Shown: positions 44,800 to 56,705, counted from the first letter of the stretch. The stretch: 64,000 bases of DNA from Cryptomeria japonica (GCF_030272615.1 NC_081415.1:419078757-419142756); one strand, 5' to 3'. Numbers and translations: made by a program. The notes: a model not told the origin generated them from the letters alone.

Positions 44800-47506
44800 T
44801 CCTGCTATTTGATATCTTCATCTAGCATCCAGGTAGCTTCTGAGTTAGGAAGGCCCTACCATTTAAGTAAGTGCTCAAAATAGTTCTTGTTCCTTGTTTT
44901 CTTGGCTTCCCTGTTATCCAAAATGCACTCCATCTTAGGTGGCTCCTTAGATGGTAAGTGTTTTATCCATTCTTCACTTTCCTGAACAAATTCACCTACA
45001 CATTCTCCTGCAGTAGGACTCCTATACAATGTTAGATCAGAAACATTAAATATAGGTGAAATAGCAATATCATCAAGGAGTTCAATTTTGTAGGCATTAG
45101 GACCATATTTATCCAGAATTTTACAAGGTCCAAACCTTCTAATCATCAACTTGTTATGGCTTCCCTTGGGCAACCTATCCTTGCTAAGATGAACCATGAC
45201 CATGTCACCCACTTGATATTGCATATATCTCCTTCTCTAATCCACTCTTTCTTTAACCTTTTGACTATTTTGTTGTAAGCTATATCTGACTTGTTGGTGC
45301 ACCTCTTTCATAGCCTTTGCAAATTCATCAACATGTCCACTCCTCTTGTCCAACCCTTGGACATCTTTCAATTCAAAAACTCCTCTTGGATGACTACCAT
45401 ACACAATCTCAAAAGGACTCATACCTATACTCCTATTTGTTGAATCATTATAGGCATACTATGCTTGATGTATCACCACATCCCAACTACTTCCATGCTC
45501 CTTTGTCAAACACCTATGAGTATTTCCCAATGACCTATTCACAACCTCAGTTTGGTCATCGGTCTAAGGGTGATAGGTTGAGCTAAAAGACAAATTTGTG
45601 TCTAATCTTTTCCACAAGGTTCTCCAAAAATGCCCTAAAAACTTGTTGTCTCGGTCAGATACAATACTCAAAGGCAACCCATGGATTCTAACAATCTCTC
45701 TAAAAAACAATCTTGCAATATAGCTAGCTTCATTTGTGGTTTTACAAGGAATAAAGTAAGCCATCTTGTTGAACTTGTCTACCACAACAAACACATTGTC
45801 ATGACCTATCTTTGTCTTGGGTACTCCCATCACAAAATCCATACTCAAACTTTCCCATGGTCTACTTGGTATAGGCAAAGGTTGGTATAGCTCTGCATTG
45901 GTTGAGACCCCCTTTGCTCTCTAACACACAGTACAACTCTCCACAAACTTTCTGATATTAGTCTGCATCTTTGGCCAAAATTAAAATCTCCTAACTAGGT
46001 CCAAAGTCTTATTTAGCCCAAAGTGACCTCCTAAACCACCACTATGTTTCTTCTTTACTATATTATCCCTCATTGAACATATAGGGATACATAGCTAACA
46101 TCCCTTGAACAAAAGACCATTCTGCAAGGTGTAGTCAAAAAACTCTCCATGAAAAGCATTTGCAAACTCATAGCATACCCTATATATTTCTTTTAAATCT
46201 TGGTCCTCTTCATACAATCCTTTGAGTTATTCAACACCCACACTCTACAACTGTACTTCTTGCACTGTCAACACCCTCCTACTTAGAGCATTTGCAACCT
46301 TATTGGCTACCCCTTTCTTGTACTTGATGATGAAGGTGTATGCTTGAAGGCTTTCAACCCATTTCATATGTCTATGACTGAGTTTCTCATGTCCATTCAA
46401 AAAACTAAGTGCATGATTGTCAGTATACACAATAAAATCCTTAGGAAGCAAGTAGTACCTCCACTTTTTCAGAGCTTGTACCATGGCATACAACTCTAAA
46501 TCATATGAGGAATACTTCCTCTTTGCTTCATTTAGTTTTTCACTAAAAAATGCCACCAGTCTCCCCTCTTTGCTCAATAGTGCTCCTATAGCCAATCCAC
46601 TTGCATCACATTCAATGGTGAAGACCTTACTGAAATCTAGAATTACTAGGACTGGGTACTTGGCAACTTTTTGTTTTAAACACTCAAAAATCTTATCTGC
46701 TTCTTTGGTCCACACAAACTTCACCTTACCACCACCCTTGATGGTTTCTAACATAGGTGCACAAATAGCATAGTAATTTCTAATGAATTTCCTATTAAAT
46801 TTTGTCAAACCATGAAAACTTCTTACCTCTTTTCTTGTCTTAGGTGTAGGCCAATTCAGAATAGCCTCTACCTTGGAAGAATCCATATTCAAGTCACCCT
46901 TAGAGATGAAAAAGCCTAAGTAAACCAACTCGTGCTTCATGAAGTCACACTTTTCTAAATTTATCATTAACTTCTACACCTGCAACCACTTCAAGACTAT
47001 ATCCAAGTGTTTCAAATTCTCCTCCTTGCTCTTACTGAACACCAATATGTCATCAAGGTAAACTACCACAAATTTCCCTATAAACTCCTACAACACTTCA
47101 TTCATTAGTCTCATAAAGGTCCTAGGGGCATTTGAAAGACCAAAAGGAATCACAAGTCACTCATACAACCCTTCAATGGTTTTGAATGTAGTCTTCCATC
47201 ATCCCCCTCTCTTATCCTTATCTGATGGTACCCACTCTTGAGGTCAATTTTAGAGAAACAGGTAGCTCCCCCTAAATAATCCATTAGGTCCTCTATCCTT
47301 AAAATAGGAAACCTATATCTGATGGTTATCATATTGATAGCCCTAGAATCAGTACAAATCCTCTATTTCCCATCCTTCTTTGGGGCTAAAACAGTAGGTA
47401 CTACACATGGGCTAAGGCTCTTTTTCACGAACCCTTTATCTAGGAGCTCTTGAATTTGCATAGTTATCTCTTCATTTTCTTGTGCAGTCATTTTATATGC
47501 TGCCTT
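44800..47506 (-). pseudogene. Ty3/gypsy chromovirus pol (RT, RNase H, integrase, chromodomain), 5'-truncated by E4
   Basis: Minus-strand order: RT with QELLDKGFVKKSLSPCVVP (near 47430), YRFPILRIEDLMDYLGGATC, FSKIDLKSGYHQIRIREGD and YLDD intact at 47049-47060. RNase H follows with FTIECDASGLAIGALLSKEG (near 46600), DLELYAMVQALKKW and VYTDNHALSFL. Integrase has an HHCC zinc region (HSGGLGGHFGLNKT...CTVC, near 45940-46050), [13 protein letters not shown] and [13 protein letters not shown], then the GPY-type GPCKILDKYGPNAYKI (near 45080). The C-terminal chromodomain is YFEHLLKW-stop-GLPNSEATWMLDEDI (44800-44880). RT-RNase H-integrase order defines Ty3/gypsy, and the chromodomain defines chromovirus. 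Frameshift near 47185; stops near 44856, 45234, 45569 and others. The 5' part lies beyond E4, outside the window. Confidence 0.9.
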
Positions 47507-47775
47507 TGTTGGCATATGATGAAGTGGTGATAATGTATGTTATCATTGATGTCAATAAGTGAACCGGTATATGGTACTCAAACAGGTGAACCGCGATGGA
47601 GTGAACCGGTTATCTATTAACCGATATTGCTATGGTTAAGTATACTGGTATAGACAACCTGTTATCTGTGTTCGGAGAGTGTCAAAATATTGAAGCAAGT
47701 TTTTGTGTGTACTAATTCACCCCCTCCCCCTCTTAGTATCAGTTAGGGTATTAGTTGTTCATCATTATTCATCAA
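47507..47775 (+). repeat. E4 5' LTR, internally deleted
   Basis: 269 bp versus 1453 bp for the partner. It starts TGTTGGCATATGATGAAG and ends TTATTCATCA. The join is near AACCGGTTATCTATTAACCG, where the 3' LTR has about 1.18 kb more. The TATA-bearing and transcribed parts are missing, so E4 has no 5' promoter of its own. Confidence 0.9.
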
Positions 47776-47777
47776 TT

Positions 47778-47789
47778 GGTATCAGAGCC
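47778..47789 (+). promoter_or_regulatory. E4 primer binding site (initiator-Met tRNA)
   Basis: TGGTATCAGAGC, 2 nt after the LTR end. Confidence 0.95.
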
Positions 47790-47843
47790 TCCAGGTCCTT
47801 GATGATATAAGCTTAACCGCTTGAGGAAAAAGATCTTGCTTTA

Positions 47844-49330
47844 ATGATGAAGAGGGAAGGTCCTAAGTTCAATAGGGACAACTTCAAAATATGGAAGGAC
47901 TAAATGAAGATTTATATCAAAAGTTTGGGTGCTCAACACTAGAGCTATGTTGAGAATGCCTATGTAATCCCTTCTAGCACTCTAACTGATGATCAGAAAA
48001 GAGAGATTCAATAAAATGGGCAAGTCATGGAAGCCCTTATTAGCAGCCTATCTGATATTGAGTTCATTGATGTACAAAATAAGGATGATCCTAAGGATGT
48101 ATGGGACACACTGGAAACCATTTATGGTAGTGATGACCATGTCAAGTAGGCTAAGGAAGAAAGCCTAAGAGGAAAATGTGAAGACATGACGATGGTTGAA
48201 GGTGAGACCATTCAGCAATATGGCATAAGGATCAAGACTGTGGTTGGAGATATCAAGAGCACTGGTGGAACAATTGATGATGCCACCATTGTTAGTAAAG
48301 TTCTGAGATCATTTTTACTGGTCTATGCAATCACGGTTGCTGCTATCTAAGAGCTAAGATCTCTCGACAAAATAAAGGTATCCTTAGACTCTATTATTGC
48401 TAAATAGATTGCATATGAATTGAATGGATATGATGGTAGCATTCAGAAGACTGAGTCAGCCTTCAGAGCATCTGCTTCCTCTGCACCTACCAGGAGAGGA
48501 AAAGAGGTTAGCATTAGTTATGAATCAAGGCCAAGCAGAGATATGGATGATGAGGAGATTCTGATGGAGTTTGAAGCTTTTCTCGCCAAGAGAATTCCAA
48601 AAGGCATCAGAAAATAGAGAGGTAAGCTTCCTTTGAAGTGTTTTCCTGCAATAAGATAGGATATATAGTTGTTAACTATCCTAACAATGACAATAAGGAA
48701 AAATCGAAAAGGTTTAGAAAGTATAAAGGAGGAGGTAGGAGAAATTGTCTTGTTGCAGTGGATGAAGGTGTTACCAATGAAGAATCTGATGATGAAGAGA
48801 GTGAAGACATAGTGTTTGTAGTTGTCAAGGAAGAGGTGTCTGACCAGAAAGCCCTTGTCTCTTGCATTGACAATTCTAATGAGTGGATCATTGACAACAA
48901 GTGTTCTCACCATGACTGGTGACCGGAGAAAGTTTCTGACTCTGGAAGAATATGATGGAGGTGTTGTCTGATTTGGCAACGATGCACCTTGCATCGTAAA
49001 AGGAAAAGGATCCATCTCATTGAATGGAAAGAGAAGTGCAGATAATGTCTACTAGGTGGAAGGCCTTAAGAACAACCTTTTGAGTGTTTCTCAGCTGAAT
49101 GACAAAGGACTTATTCTGGAGTTCAAAGGTAGGTTTGCAAAAAATCAAAAAGAGTGGTGAACTTATTGCCATCGGTAAACAGACAAAAGGAAACCTATTT
49201 CAGCTGAATGCCCAGATTAGTCAGTGTCTGATGGTGAAGTTTGATGACAGCTGGATATGGTATAGGATTCTCTATCATATAAACTTTGATAATATTGTAA
49301 AGGCCAGTAAGATCAAGGCAGTAAGAGGGT
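47844..49330 (+). pseudogene. E4 gag and protease pseudogene (5' part of gag-pol)
   Basis: Starts MMKREGPKFNRDNFKIWKD at 47844, followed by a TAA. Further stops occur, but the gag text is continuous: EALISSLSDIEFIDVQ, VWDTLETIYGSDDHVK, LRGKCEDMTMVEGETIQQ, MEFEAFLAKRIPKG. The knuckle near 48635 is damaged: a base loss, then CNKIGYIVVNYP, with His to Tyr and the last Cys as Tyr. The protease site near 48891 reads WIIDNKCSHH, D-N-K in place of D-S-G. GFLxL-type pre-integrase text and FDDSWIWYRILYHINF (near 49250) follow until the composite insertion at 49331. Closely related to E5. Confidence 0.85.
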
Positions 49331-51328
49331 TGTTGGTGCAGGAGCACCTAGTTGAGCAAAACTCCCCTTTTTGAGTATTTAATGCTTTCATGTTTGTAAT
49401 GTCTTGTGTCAATTTTGTAATGTTGTTTTAGGTTGTTGTGTGTCTTTTTTAGTGGTTTTGATCTCATTTTGGGCTCAAGAGGTCAAGTTTTTCCTTTCAG
49501 GCTTTGAGTTGACAATTTTTGGCAAAAAAGTGCAAAATTGCCAAAAAGGTCTTCTAATGCTTTCCAAAGCATTGAAACATGTTTGATAATTGTTTTTAAG
49601 CATGTCTACGGTGTTTAGACAATTTGATAAGGTTAGATTGTCAAAAATGTCTTTTGGAGCAAGAAATGTTGTCATTTTTTCCCTTTTCTTGCAAAATGAA
49701 GTTGTGGAGGACTAATGTCCATACTGGGCTTGATAACTAACTTTTTGGAATATAAAAATATCTCTCTTTTCTTTGAGAAAGTTTTTTGATTGTAAGAGCA
49801 AGAGATTCCTAATAAAAATTATGAAATTTTGGCTTTTATCACTGTTTTTTGCTTCTTTGGAGTAACAGTCCATACTATAGCTTTGCTAGTCCATATTGTG
49901 CCTTGGGAAAGTGTGAATAGTAGTTGTACAATTCTCTCCAAGTGATTGTTGTACTGGTTTCCTTTGGCAATTTGTTTGTGCAAAATTATTTTACTTCTGT
50001 GTGCTCACTACCCTGTCAAGGGTTTGAGGTTCCAAAATGCCACCACTTGACTAATCCAGGTCTGGTATCCCACAAAATTGATTTATTCAAGTTGAAACTC
50101 ATGTATATAGTGTACATATGCTTTAATTTATGCCAAAATTGTGTCTGGAAGGAGGACTTAAGTGAATACTAGGCAAGTATTGTTTACTCGGCTAGTAGCA
50201 TGATCAAAAACTCAAGATTTGCACCCAAAAAAAATTTGGAGCAAACAAATGTATGAGGCAGAGGTTTGGACATATTGCCAAGGGTGTTGAAGATCACCTT
50301 GGTTTGTTAGAGTAGCTTTTTCCTATTAAACATTCTCACTTTGTAAACAAAACAGTGAGTTCACTATTTTTGTCAAATTGTGTTTGTCAAATGCTCATGG
50401 AATGCTTCAAAGGCATCATCCAAGCCCTGTAACTATGAAGGAAATCTAATAGGAAGATTTATTAGTGTTTGGAAGACCTCATTATGGTATTTTTCTAGTT
50501 CAAACTCCTTGTCATGCAGGGCCAAAGATGTAGCAGCAGATTCATTGGTAAAGGGGCAATTTTAACAGTGACAGTGACATTTCAGTTATTTGCCAAGTGT
50601 TTGGCATTATTTTTGTAGGGAAGTAGCAAGGGAAGGCTTTATTTTGGTGTGATAGAAGTTCTAAGCCAATTTGGAGGCTTGATTAGTGGAGATGCAATGA
50701 CTTCCCAATGTGTTTGCATCTAAACCCTACCAAACCCTACAAAAAAGCCACAAATAGTGGATAGTCCTCAATCTGCATTAACAGTGGTCTAAAACATAAA
50801 AATATATGAGCATATACCCCTAAGACACCATCCAAATCAATTTTGAGGGAGGAAATACCCATCGTAGAGAAGGATAAGCAAAAAAGTGCCAATTACCCCT
50901 CCACGGGCTAGTAGCCCTTTTGATTGCATAACACACATTTGATTGTTTTTGTCAAAATACATAAACCTGATTATAAGGAGGAGTTTGGGGCTTATGAAAC
51001 CTTAGGAGATCATTCTAGAATAGTGAGATAAGTATCATATGGAACCTTGGATAGTGCATAGCCTCAGTTGGAGATTTTGACTTTTGGTTTGTGTATTGAG
51101 TAAGCTAAGGGCTATGAGCCTTAAACTAAGTTGGTTGTCAATCATGAACAAAACCTTTCTACCCCTACATGTCCATGTTTGAGTCTTCTAATGCACTCTA
51201 AAATAGAGAGCTGAATGCCAAATGAATAGGGATTGACAAAGGTGTAGATGGGTGGAGTGAGAAATTGGAGTAAGTTTGAGCATGGGTGTGAGCTTTCACC
51301 AAAAAGGGAGGTTGTTGGTGAATACTTG
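49331..51328 (+). mobile_element. Putative non-autonomous LTR element X inside E4
   Basis: Starts TGTTGGTGCAGG at 49331. The purine stretch CAAAAAGGGAGGT at 51300-51312 is followed by TGTTGGTGAATAC at 51313, which looks like a PPT and the first bases of a 3' LTR, cut after 16 bp by the antisense solo LTR. TATA (TATAAAAATA) is at 49751 and AATAAA at 49811, as expected for an LTR with promoter and poly(A) signal. No gag, pol or other domain is visible in 2 kb. I infer a non-coding (LARD- or TRIM-like) element. Its PBS and 5' LTR end could not be fixed. E4 bases GTTG flank both sides of the whole insertion (49329-49332 and 52628-52631). Confidence 0.5.
49751..49816 (+). promoter_or_regulatory. 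TATA box and poly(A) signal of element X
   Basis: TATAAAAATA at 49751-49760 and AATAAA at 49811-49816, 50 bp apart, followed by a T-rich stretch. This compact arrangement is common in short-R plant LTRs. Confidence 0.45.
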
Positions 51329-52627
51329 TGTTAGGCCCAATATGGAAAGCTAATGTACTGAGAGGGGAGGGGTGAATCAATACTCCAAAACCTTTCTTTA
51401 ATAATAATCTTACTGTTATTCATAAACAGAATAGTGCAGTAACATAAAATAAAGTTAAAACAAACAGATAACAATCATACATGATTCACTCCATAACACA
51501 TATATTTTGGTCACGCAGAAACTCTTGGTTAGAGAGAAAAACTGCAGTGGGGATGGCACCCACAACTTCACTACTGCAATAATAAAGATGTTCGGTTAGA
51601 GTTACATTTAGCTATTTCTAATAGCTTACCCTGTTAGGAGTAACAAGATCTGTTAGATCTACCTTGCTAAAGGATTTTACAACATTTATTCTGAATGTTG
51701 CACCTGGTTAGAGGCTTTACAATTTATAGACTTGGTTAGAGTCTTTTACCCTATTAAAGGTTTCTTTTTCAACTTCACAATATTACAATAAAATCATTTT
51801 AAATATTTGCAACTTTACATCTGAAATGTTATAGCAGATTCTATGTGCTTAGGATAAGATTACCTTGCTTATAGCATTCCTCGGTAACTCATATAGTAAC
51901 TCGGTAAACCCTTCTATTTACTCTGTTCTTCAATTGTTCTCTGAAAACCTTCTCAATGACCTCTGTCTCTGTAACAGTCTTCCTTCATACATATATGCAC
52001 ACACACTGTTCTTAATTCATGTTGTATAAATAGATCTCTTAAAACAGTGATCTAATTCATTGCTTCGATCTTACAAACAAGATTCCTCGAATGAATAACT
52101 AAACAAAATATTTCATTGGTTAGATTGACCTTGTAATCATACACAATCTTCTAGTGCAATTTCCAATGTAATAATGGTTAGATGTGCCTCGATCTTGTAA
52201 CATGTTTTCATATGCATGTCCAGGTTCAATGTATCTGGTAACACGTTTCACTCAGTGAATATCAGCTCAGTGTGTTAACTTTACTGCTCGGTAGCCATAA
52301 AAAGATACTCGGTAGACAGCTCGGTGAATACTGCGTTTTGTGACTGCTTTCTTCGGTAACTGACTAGACTATGCATACCAACTTCTCTGTTTATACCGAC
52401 TGCATGATTCAGTAGTGCTAACCGACTAGAATATATAGTATGACTTTGAATACAAAAATTAATGGCAACTTGATAAGTAGTAACAACTTGTAGGGAGATC
52501 TGACTATTATTAGTGAACTTGATATTTGCAAACATAGGGGAGTAGACACAAACAATACTTTATTTCCTATTGAAGCTTCTTGACCAAAACTGACTTTTTG
52601 AGCACTTTCCTAGCAACCTCCCTATCA
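51329..52627 (-). repeat. Solo copia LTR, antisense, of the E4/E5 type
   Basis: 1299 bp, plus strand TGTTAGGCCC...TCCCTATCA. On the minus strand the LTR would start TGATAGGGAGG and end GGGCCTAACA. Near the plus-strand start, TACTGAGAGGGGAGGGGTGAATC is the reverse of the C-tract/CTCAGT end of the other LTRs. GAGAAAAACTGCAGTGGGG near 51534 is a variant of the CCCACNGTGG motif, and minus-strand CTAACCAGGT/CTAACAGGGT phrases recur at 51595-51780. No PBS or PPT on either side. Flanks ACTTG and GTTGC differ, so no TSD; its right edge coincides with the return to E4. Confidence 0.7.
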
Positions 52628-55256
52628 GTTGCCTTTGCTGAACAAACCGGAGAATGCTTTGTGTAGAGAATGTCAACTTGGGAAGATGTCTTCCTCAACA
52701 TTCAAAGGTAAGTCTTTTTCAGCAGAGAACTTACTTGATCTAGTGCACACCAATTTGTGTGGTCCAATGAAAATAAGAAGTATTTAGGGATATCGGTATT
52801 TCATGATTCTTACCGATGACTGCTCAAGAATGATGTGGGTCAAATTATTAAAAGACAAGTCTGAGGCATTTGGAAATTTCAAAGCCTTTAGAGCATTGGT
52901 TGAGAAGAAGAGCGGCCAAAGAATAAAATGCCTTAGAATTGATCAGGGAGGTGAATTCACTTCTCATGAATTCAACAAGTATTGTGAAGAGAACAGCATC
53001 AAGAGGCAGTTGTCTACCCCAAGGACACCACAACAGAATGGCATAGCAGAGAGGAATAATAGGACTATAGTGGAAGCAGCCAGAACTATGTTGATCCAAG
53101 GAAAGGTAGCTCACACATTTTGGAGAGAAGCGGCAAGCATTGCAATCTATACTATGAATCGGGTACTCATCAAGAAAGGTAAAGTCAAAACCCCCTATGA
53201 GTACTGGAATGGGAGAACTCCTAATGTAAGTTATTTCAAAGTATTTGGGAGCAAGTGCTATATCAGGAGAGGTGAGCATCTGAGCAAGTTTGATGCTAAG
53301 TGTGATGAAGGAATATTTCTGGGATATTCCACTAAAAGCAAAGCTCTCAAGTGCTACAACAATAGGACTCAGAAAATTGTTGAGAGTATCAATGTCAAGG
53401 TTGATGAATCCCCTAAGGAACCTGACGGAACATGCAGTAAGTAAGCAGAAGATGAACCCAATGTAGTCTTCAGGGAACCAGTTGAGAAGGAAATAAGTTG
53501 CAAACACCAAAAAGACCTCAGTGTTTCTATACCGGTAGAAGTTGTAGTAGGAGAAGAAGAAGATGAAGTGGAAGAAGAGGAAAAGCAAGCAAAACCAGCT
53601 AGGGTCATTCCTAGGTATGTAAAACTACATCATGATTTGAAGCGGATTATTGGAGACAAAGATGCAGGGATAATCACAAGGAGAAAGGTGAAAAAAAACT
53701 CCTGCATGATTTGAAAATTTGAGCCTAAGACCACTAGAGAGGCACTTACTGATGAAGACTGGATAAAGGCAATGGAAGAGGAGTTGGACCAGATAGAGAA
53801 GAATGCAACATGGTCCTTGGTACCTAGACTAGAACACAAGAATGTCATAGGTACCAAATGGGTCTTCAGGAATAAGCCAAATGAAGAAGGCACAGTGGTA
53901 AGAAATAAGGCAAGACTTGTATGCAAAGGATATGCTCAGGAAGAAGGAGAAGACTATGGAGAAACCTTTGCCATAGTGGTTAGACTGGAAGGTGTATGAA
54001 TGCTACTTGCATTTGGAGCATTCAAGGGATTCAAGGTATACCAAATGGATGTGAAGTTTGCATTCTTGAATGGAATCCTAGAAGAAGAAGTGTATATTGA
54101 GCAACCGGATGGGTTTGCTTTGTCAGAGGATAGTGACATGGTATGTAGATTACACAAGGCCCTATATGTATTGAAACAAGCACCAAGGGCAAGGTATGAA
54201 TGGTTACACTCTCATCTTGTGAAGATGGGATTTTAGAGAATAAGTGAGGACAGCAACATCTACTTGAAATCTTAAGGTGATTAGATATTGATCTGTGAAG
54301 TATTTGTGGATGACATAATCTTCGGAGGAGATGATGAAACGAGTCATGCATTTGTTGATGTGATGAAAAAGGAGTTTGAAATGTCTCTGATTGGAGAGAT
54401 GAAGTTTTTCATTGGTCTATAGATACAACAGATGAAAAAAGGTATCTTCATTACCCAGTCCAACTATATCAAAGAGGTAATGAAGACCTTTGGCATGGAG
54501 GAGAGACAACTGGTTGGAACGCCGATGGTGACCAGTTGTAAACTAACAAAGGAGGATGATATAGCATTGGTGGATGGGAAGGAGTACCGGTCAATGATCG
54601 GTAAGCTACACTATGTGGTGCACAGCAGACCGGATATTGATCATGCAGTAGGCATAGTTTCTCATTTTCAAAAGAATCCAAGAGAATCTCACTTGGTAGC
54701 GATAAAGAGGATTATTAGATATCTGAAGGGAGAAGTTGATTATGGAATGTGGTATCCATATAATGGCGACTTTGATCTCAAAGTGTTTACCGATGCAGAT
54801 TGGGTAGGTAATGTGGATGACTAGAAGATCACAACCGGTGGAGCATTCTTCCTCGGTGGAAGACTAGTCTCGTGGATGAGTAAGAAGCAGAGTTGTATCT
54901 CCCAGTCTATAGCTAAAGTGGAGTATGTGGCAGCATTTATGAACTGCACTCAGATAATTTGGATGAAGCATGTACTGAATGGCTTCAAAGTGACTATATC
55001 TGAATCGGTGAGTATTTTCTGTGATAATCCTAGTGCAATCAATATTTCCAAAAATCCGGTATTGCATGCTAGGACCAAGCATTTTGAGCTCAAGTATCAT
55101 TTCTTGAGAGAGAAGCTTCAGAATAAAGAGGTGGTATTAAGACATGTTTCTAGTAAGGAGCAGCTAGCAGATATATTCACTAAGCCCTTACCAAAGACTA
55201 CATTTACCTATTTGAGAGGTGAATTAGGGGTTCTGCCCCTTCATGAAATACATTAA
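52628..55256 (+). pseudogene. E4 pol pseudogene (integrase, RT, RNase H)
   Basis: Resumes E4 pol after the insertion. Integrase has NLLDLVHTNLCGP, LTDDCSRMMWVK, RIDQGGEFTSHEF and TPQQNGIAERNNRT (52740-53100), all close to intact in one 213-codon stretch. An acidic linker follows. RT has [39 protein letters not shown] and FVDD intact at 54303-54314. RNase H has FTDADWVGNVDD, stop, then TTGGAFFLGGRLVSW, EYVAAFMNCTQ and ADIFTKPLPKTTF, ending LPLHEIH at 55256. Stops lie near 52788, 53443, 53715, 53997, 54235, 54274, 54421 and 54823. E4 keeps the full RNase H that E5 has partly lost. Confidence 0.9.
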
Positions 55257-55301
55257 AGATGTGTGCTCCACATTAGTCAGGTACTGCAGTGACCAATCTT
55301 A

Positions 55302-55306
55302 TAGGA
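55302..55306. repeat. E5 target-site duplication, left copy (TAGGA)
   Basis: Matches 62285-62289 exactly. Removing E5 and one copy restores E4 3' leader text homologous to the E5 leader. Confidence 0.9.
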
Positions 55307-56705
55307 TGTTGGCATATGTGAAGAGTTTGATGACATGATGGGATTGTATGTTGTCATTGATGTCAATATGCTAAAGTATGAACCGGTATATTAAAGTAAG
55401 CAAACTGGCAAGTGAACCGGTATGATGGTATGAACTGGTATATGCAAAAAGTGAACCGGTATGTTGGAGTGTGAACTGGTATATGCAAAGTTTGTATCGG
55501 AGTTTCATTTGATATGACTACCGATTGGTAGTCTCAGCTTCAAGGTTTCCTGTTGATGCATTCCAAGTCTGTGTGATTCGAGCGATGACATCTTGTGATG
55601 AGTTACCATTAAAATGAAGATTAGATCACGTTGCCACATCAGCCTTGTACGCGTGAAGAATCTCCTTAAAGATCTTGCATGAAGAAGATTGATTCTATCT
55701 ACCTCGAGAATGTGCAAAATCTTGGTAAACGGTGGAGAGCGTGTGATGAGTTATCATCTTCCAGAAGCGATGAAGAATGGGTGATGGAGAACGTCTTGAG
55801 ATTTGTTCAAGATTGTTTTACCCTATGTAATGTGTTTAAACAGCCAGGATTGGACTGACTGTATTGTTAACCTAGATGCTTAGGGTTTTAGATTTTGGCT
55901 ACCGACCTAATTGTTATCTATAAGGTCGATGATGATTTTTATTTGAAGTTTGTTGGCAAATGAATGTATGTGAAGTGATTCTTGCTAGAGTGGAGAAGTG
56001 AGTAGAGATCTGTAGAGTGTGATTGCAGATGTAAAGGAATTGAAGTGGATGGAAAATCCCTTTATCGAGTAGCTTTAACGGGCTTTTTTTAAATCCTTTA
56101 ACAGGGTGACTCAAAATCATTGAGTTATTCAAATCCTCTTACAAGGTAACCTTTAATAGGGTTTTAACCTCTAACCGGGTATTTAGCCATCCCTTAACCG
56201 AGTGATCCCTTGCAGGATCAGTTCCTAGCAAAACCAATTGTAAAGTCTTTAACCGGACTAGGCTCCTAACAAAGTGAACATCAGAAGAGTTAAAGAACAA
56301 CTTGTGGGTATTCATCCCCACCGTGGTTTTTCCCAATTGCGTTTCCATGTGAAAAATTAGTGTGTTATGTGTGATGCTTTTTTATGTGATGTTTTAGTGT
56401 TTTTTGTTAAGCGGTAATGCAAGTTGATCCAATGGTCATTGTATTTCTGATGTATTACTTTCTTAAGCATATGGGTGAATTTGAGATGAGATAATAGGTT
56501 TTGGGAAGATATAGATGTTACCGGTTTATGTCTTTTATAGTCATACCATGTTTTACCGGCAGTGCCTTGATTTAGACTGGTGATATTGTTTACCAGTTAG
56601 TGCAGTCTTTGCAGTTTAAGTTGTTTAAGAAGTTTTTGTCCATACTGATTCAGCCCCCCCCCTCTCAGTATTTGTTGGGTATTTACTATTCATTATTATC
56701 CATCA
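55307..56705 (+). repeat. E5 5' LTR
   Basis: 1399 bp, TGTTGGCATATGTG...TTATCCATCA. GAACCGGTAT-type repeats lie at 55380-55500, a TATA candidate (TCTATAAGG) near 55917, an AACCGGGT-phrase array at 56070-56280, CCCACCGTGG near 56318 and the C tract with CTCTCAG at 56656-56671. It lacks about 68 bp present in the 3' LTR (61563-61630), which the E4 3' LTR also has, so the loss is in this copy. Confidence 0.95.

Noticed and set aside
49326-49332. Clean 5-bp TSD around insertion 49331-52627
   Set aside because: Only GTTG is shared, and using it would start the element at TTGG, not TGTTGG; probably a damaged junction.
52848-53588. 246-codon minus-strand open frame
   Set aside because: Antisense shadow of the well-preserved E4 integrase; no domain of its own.
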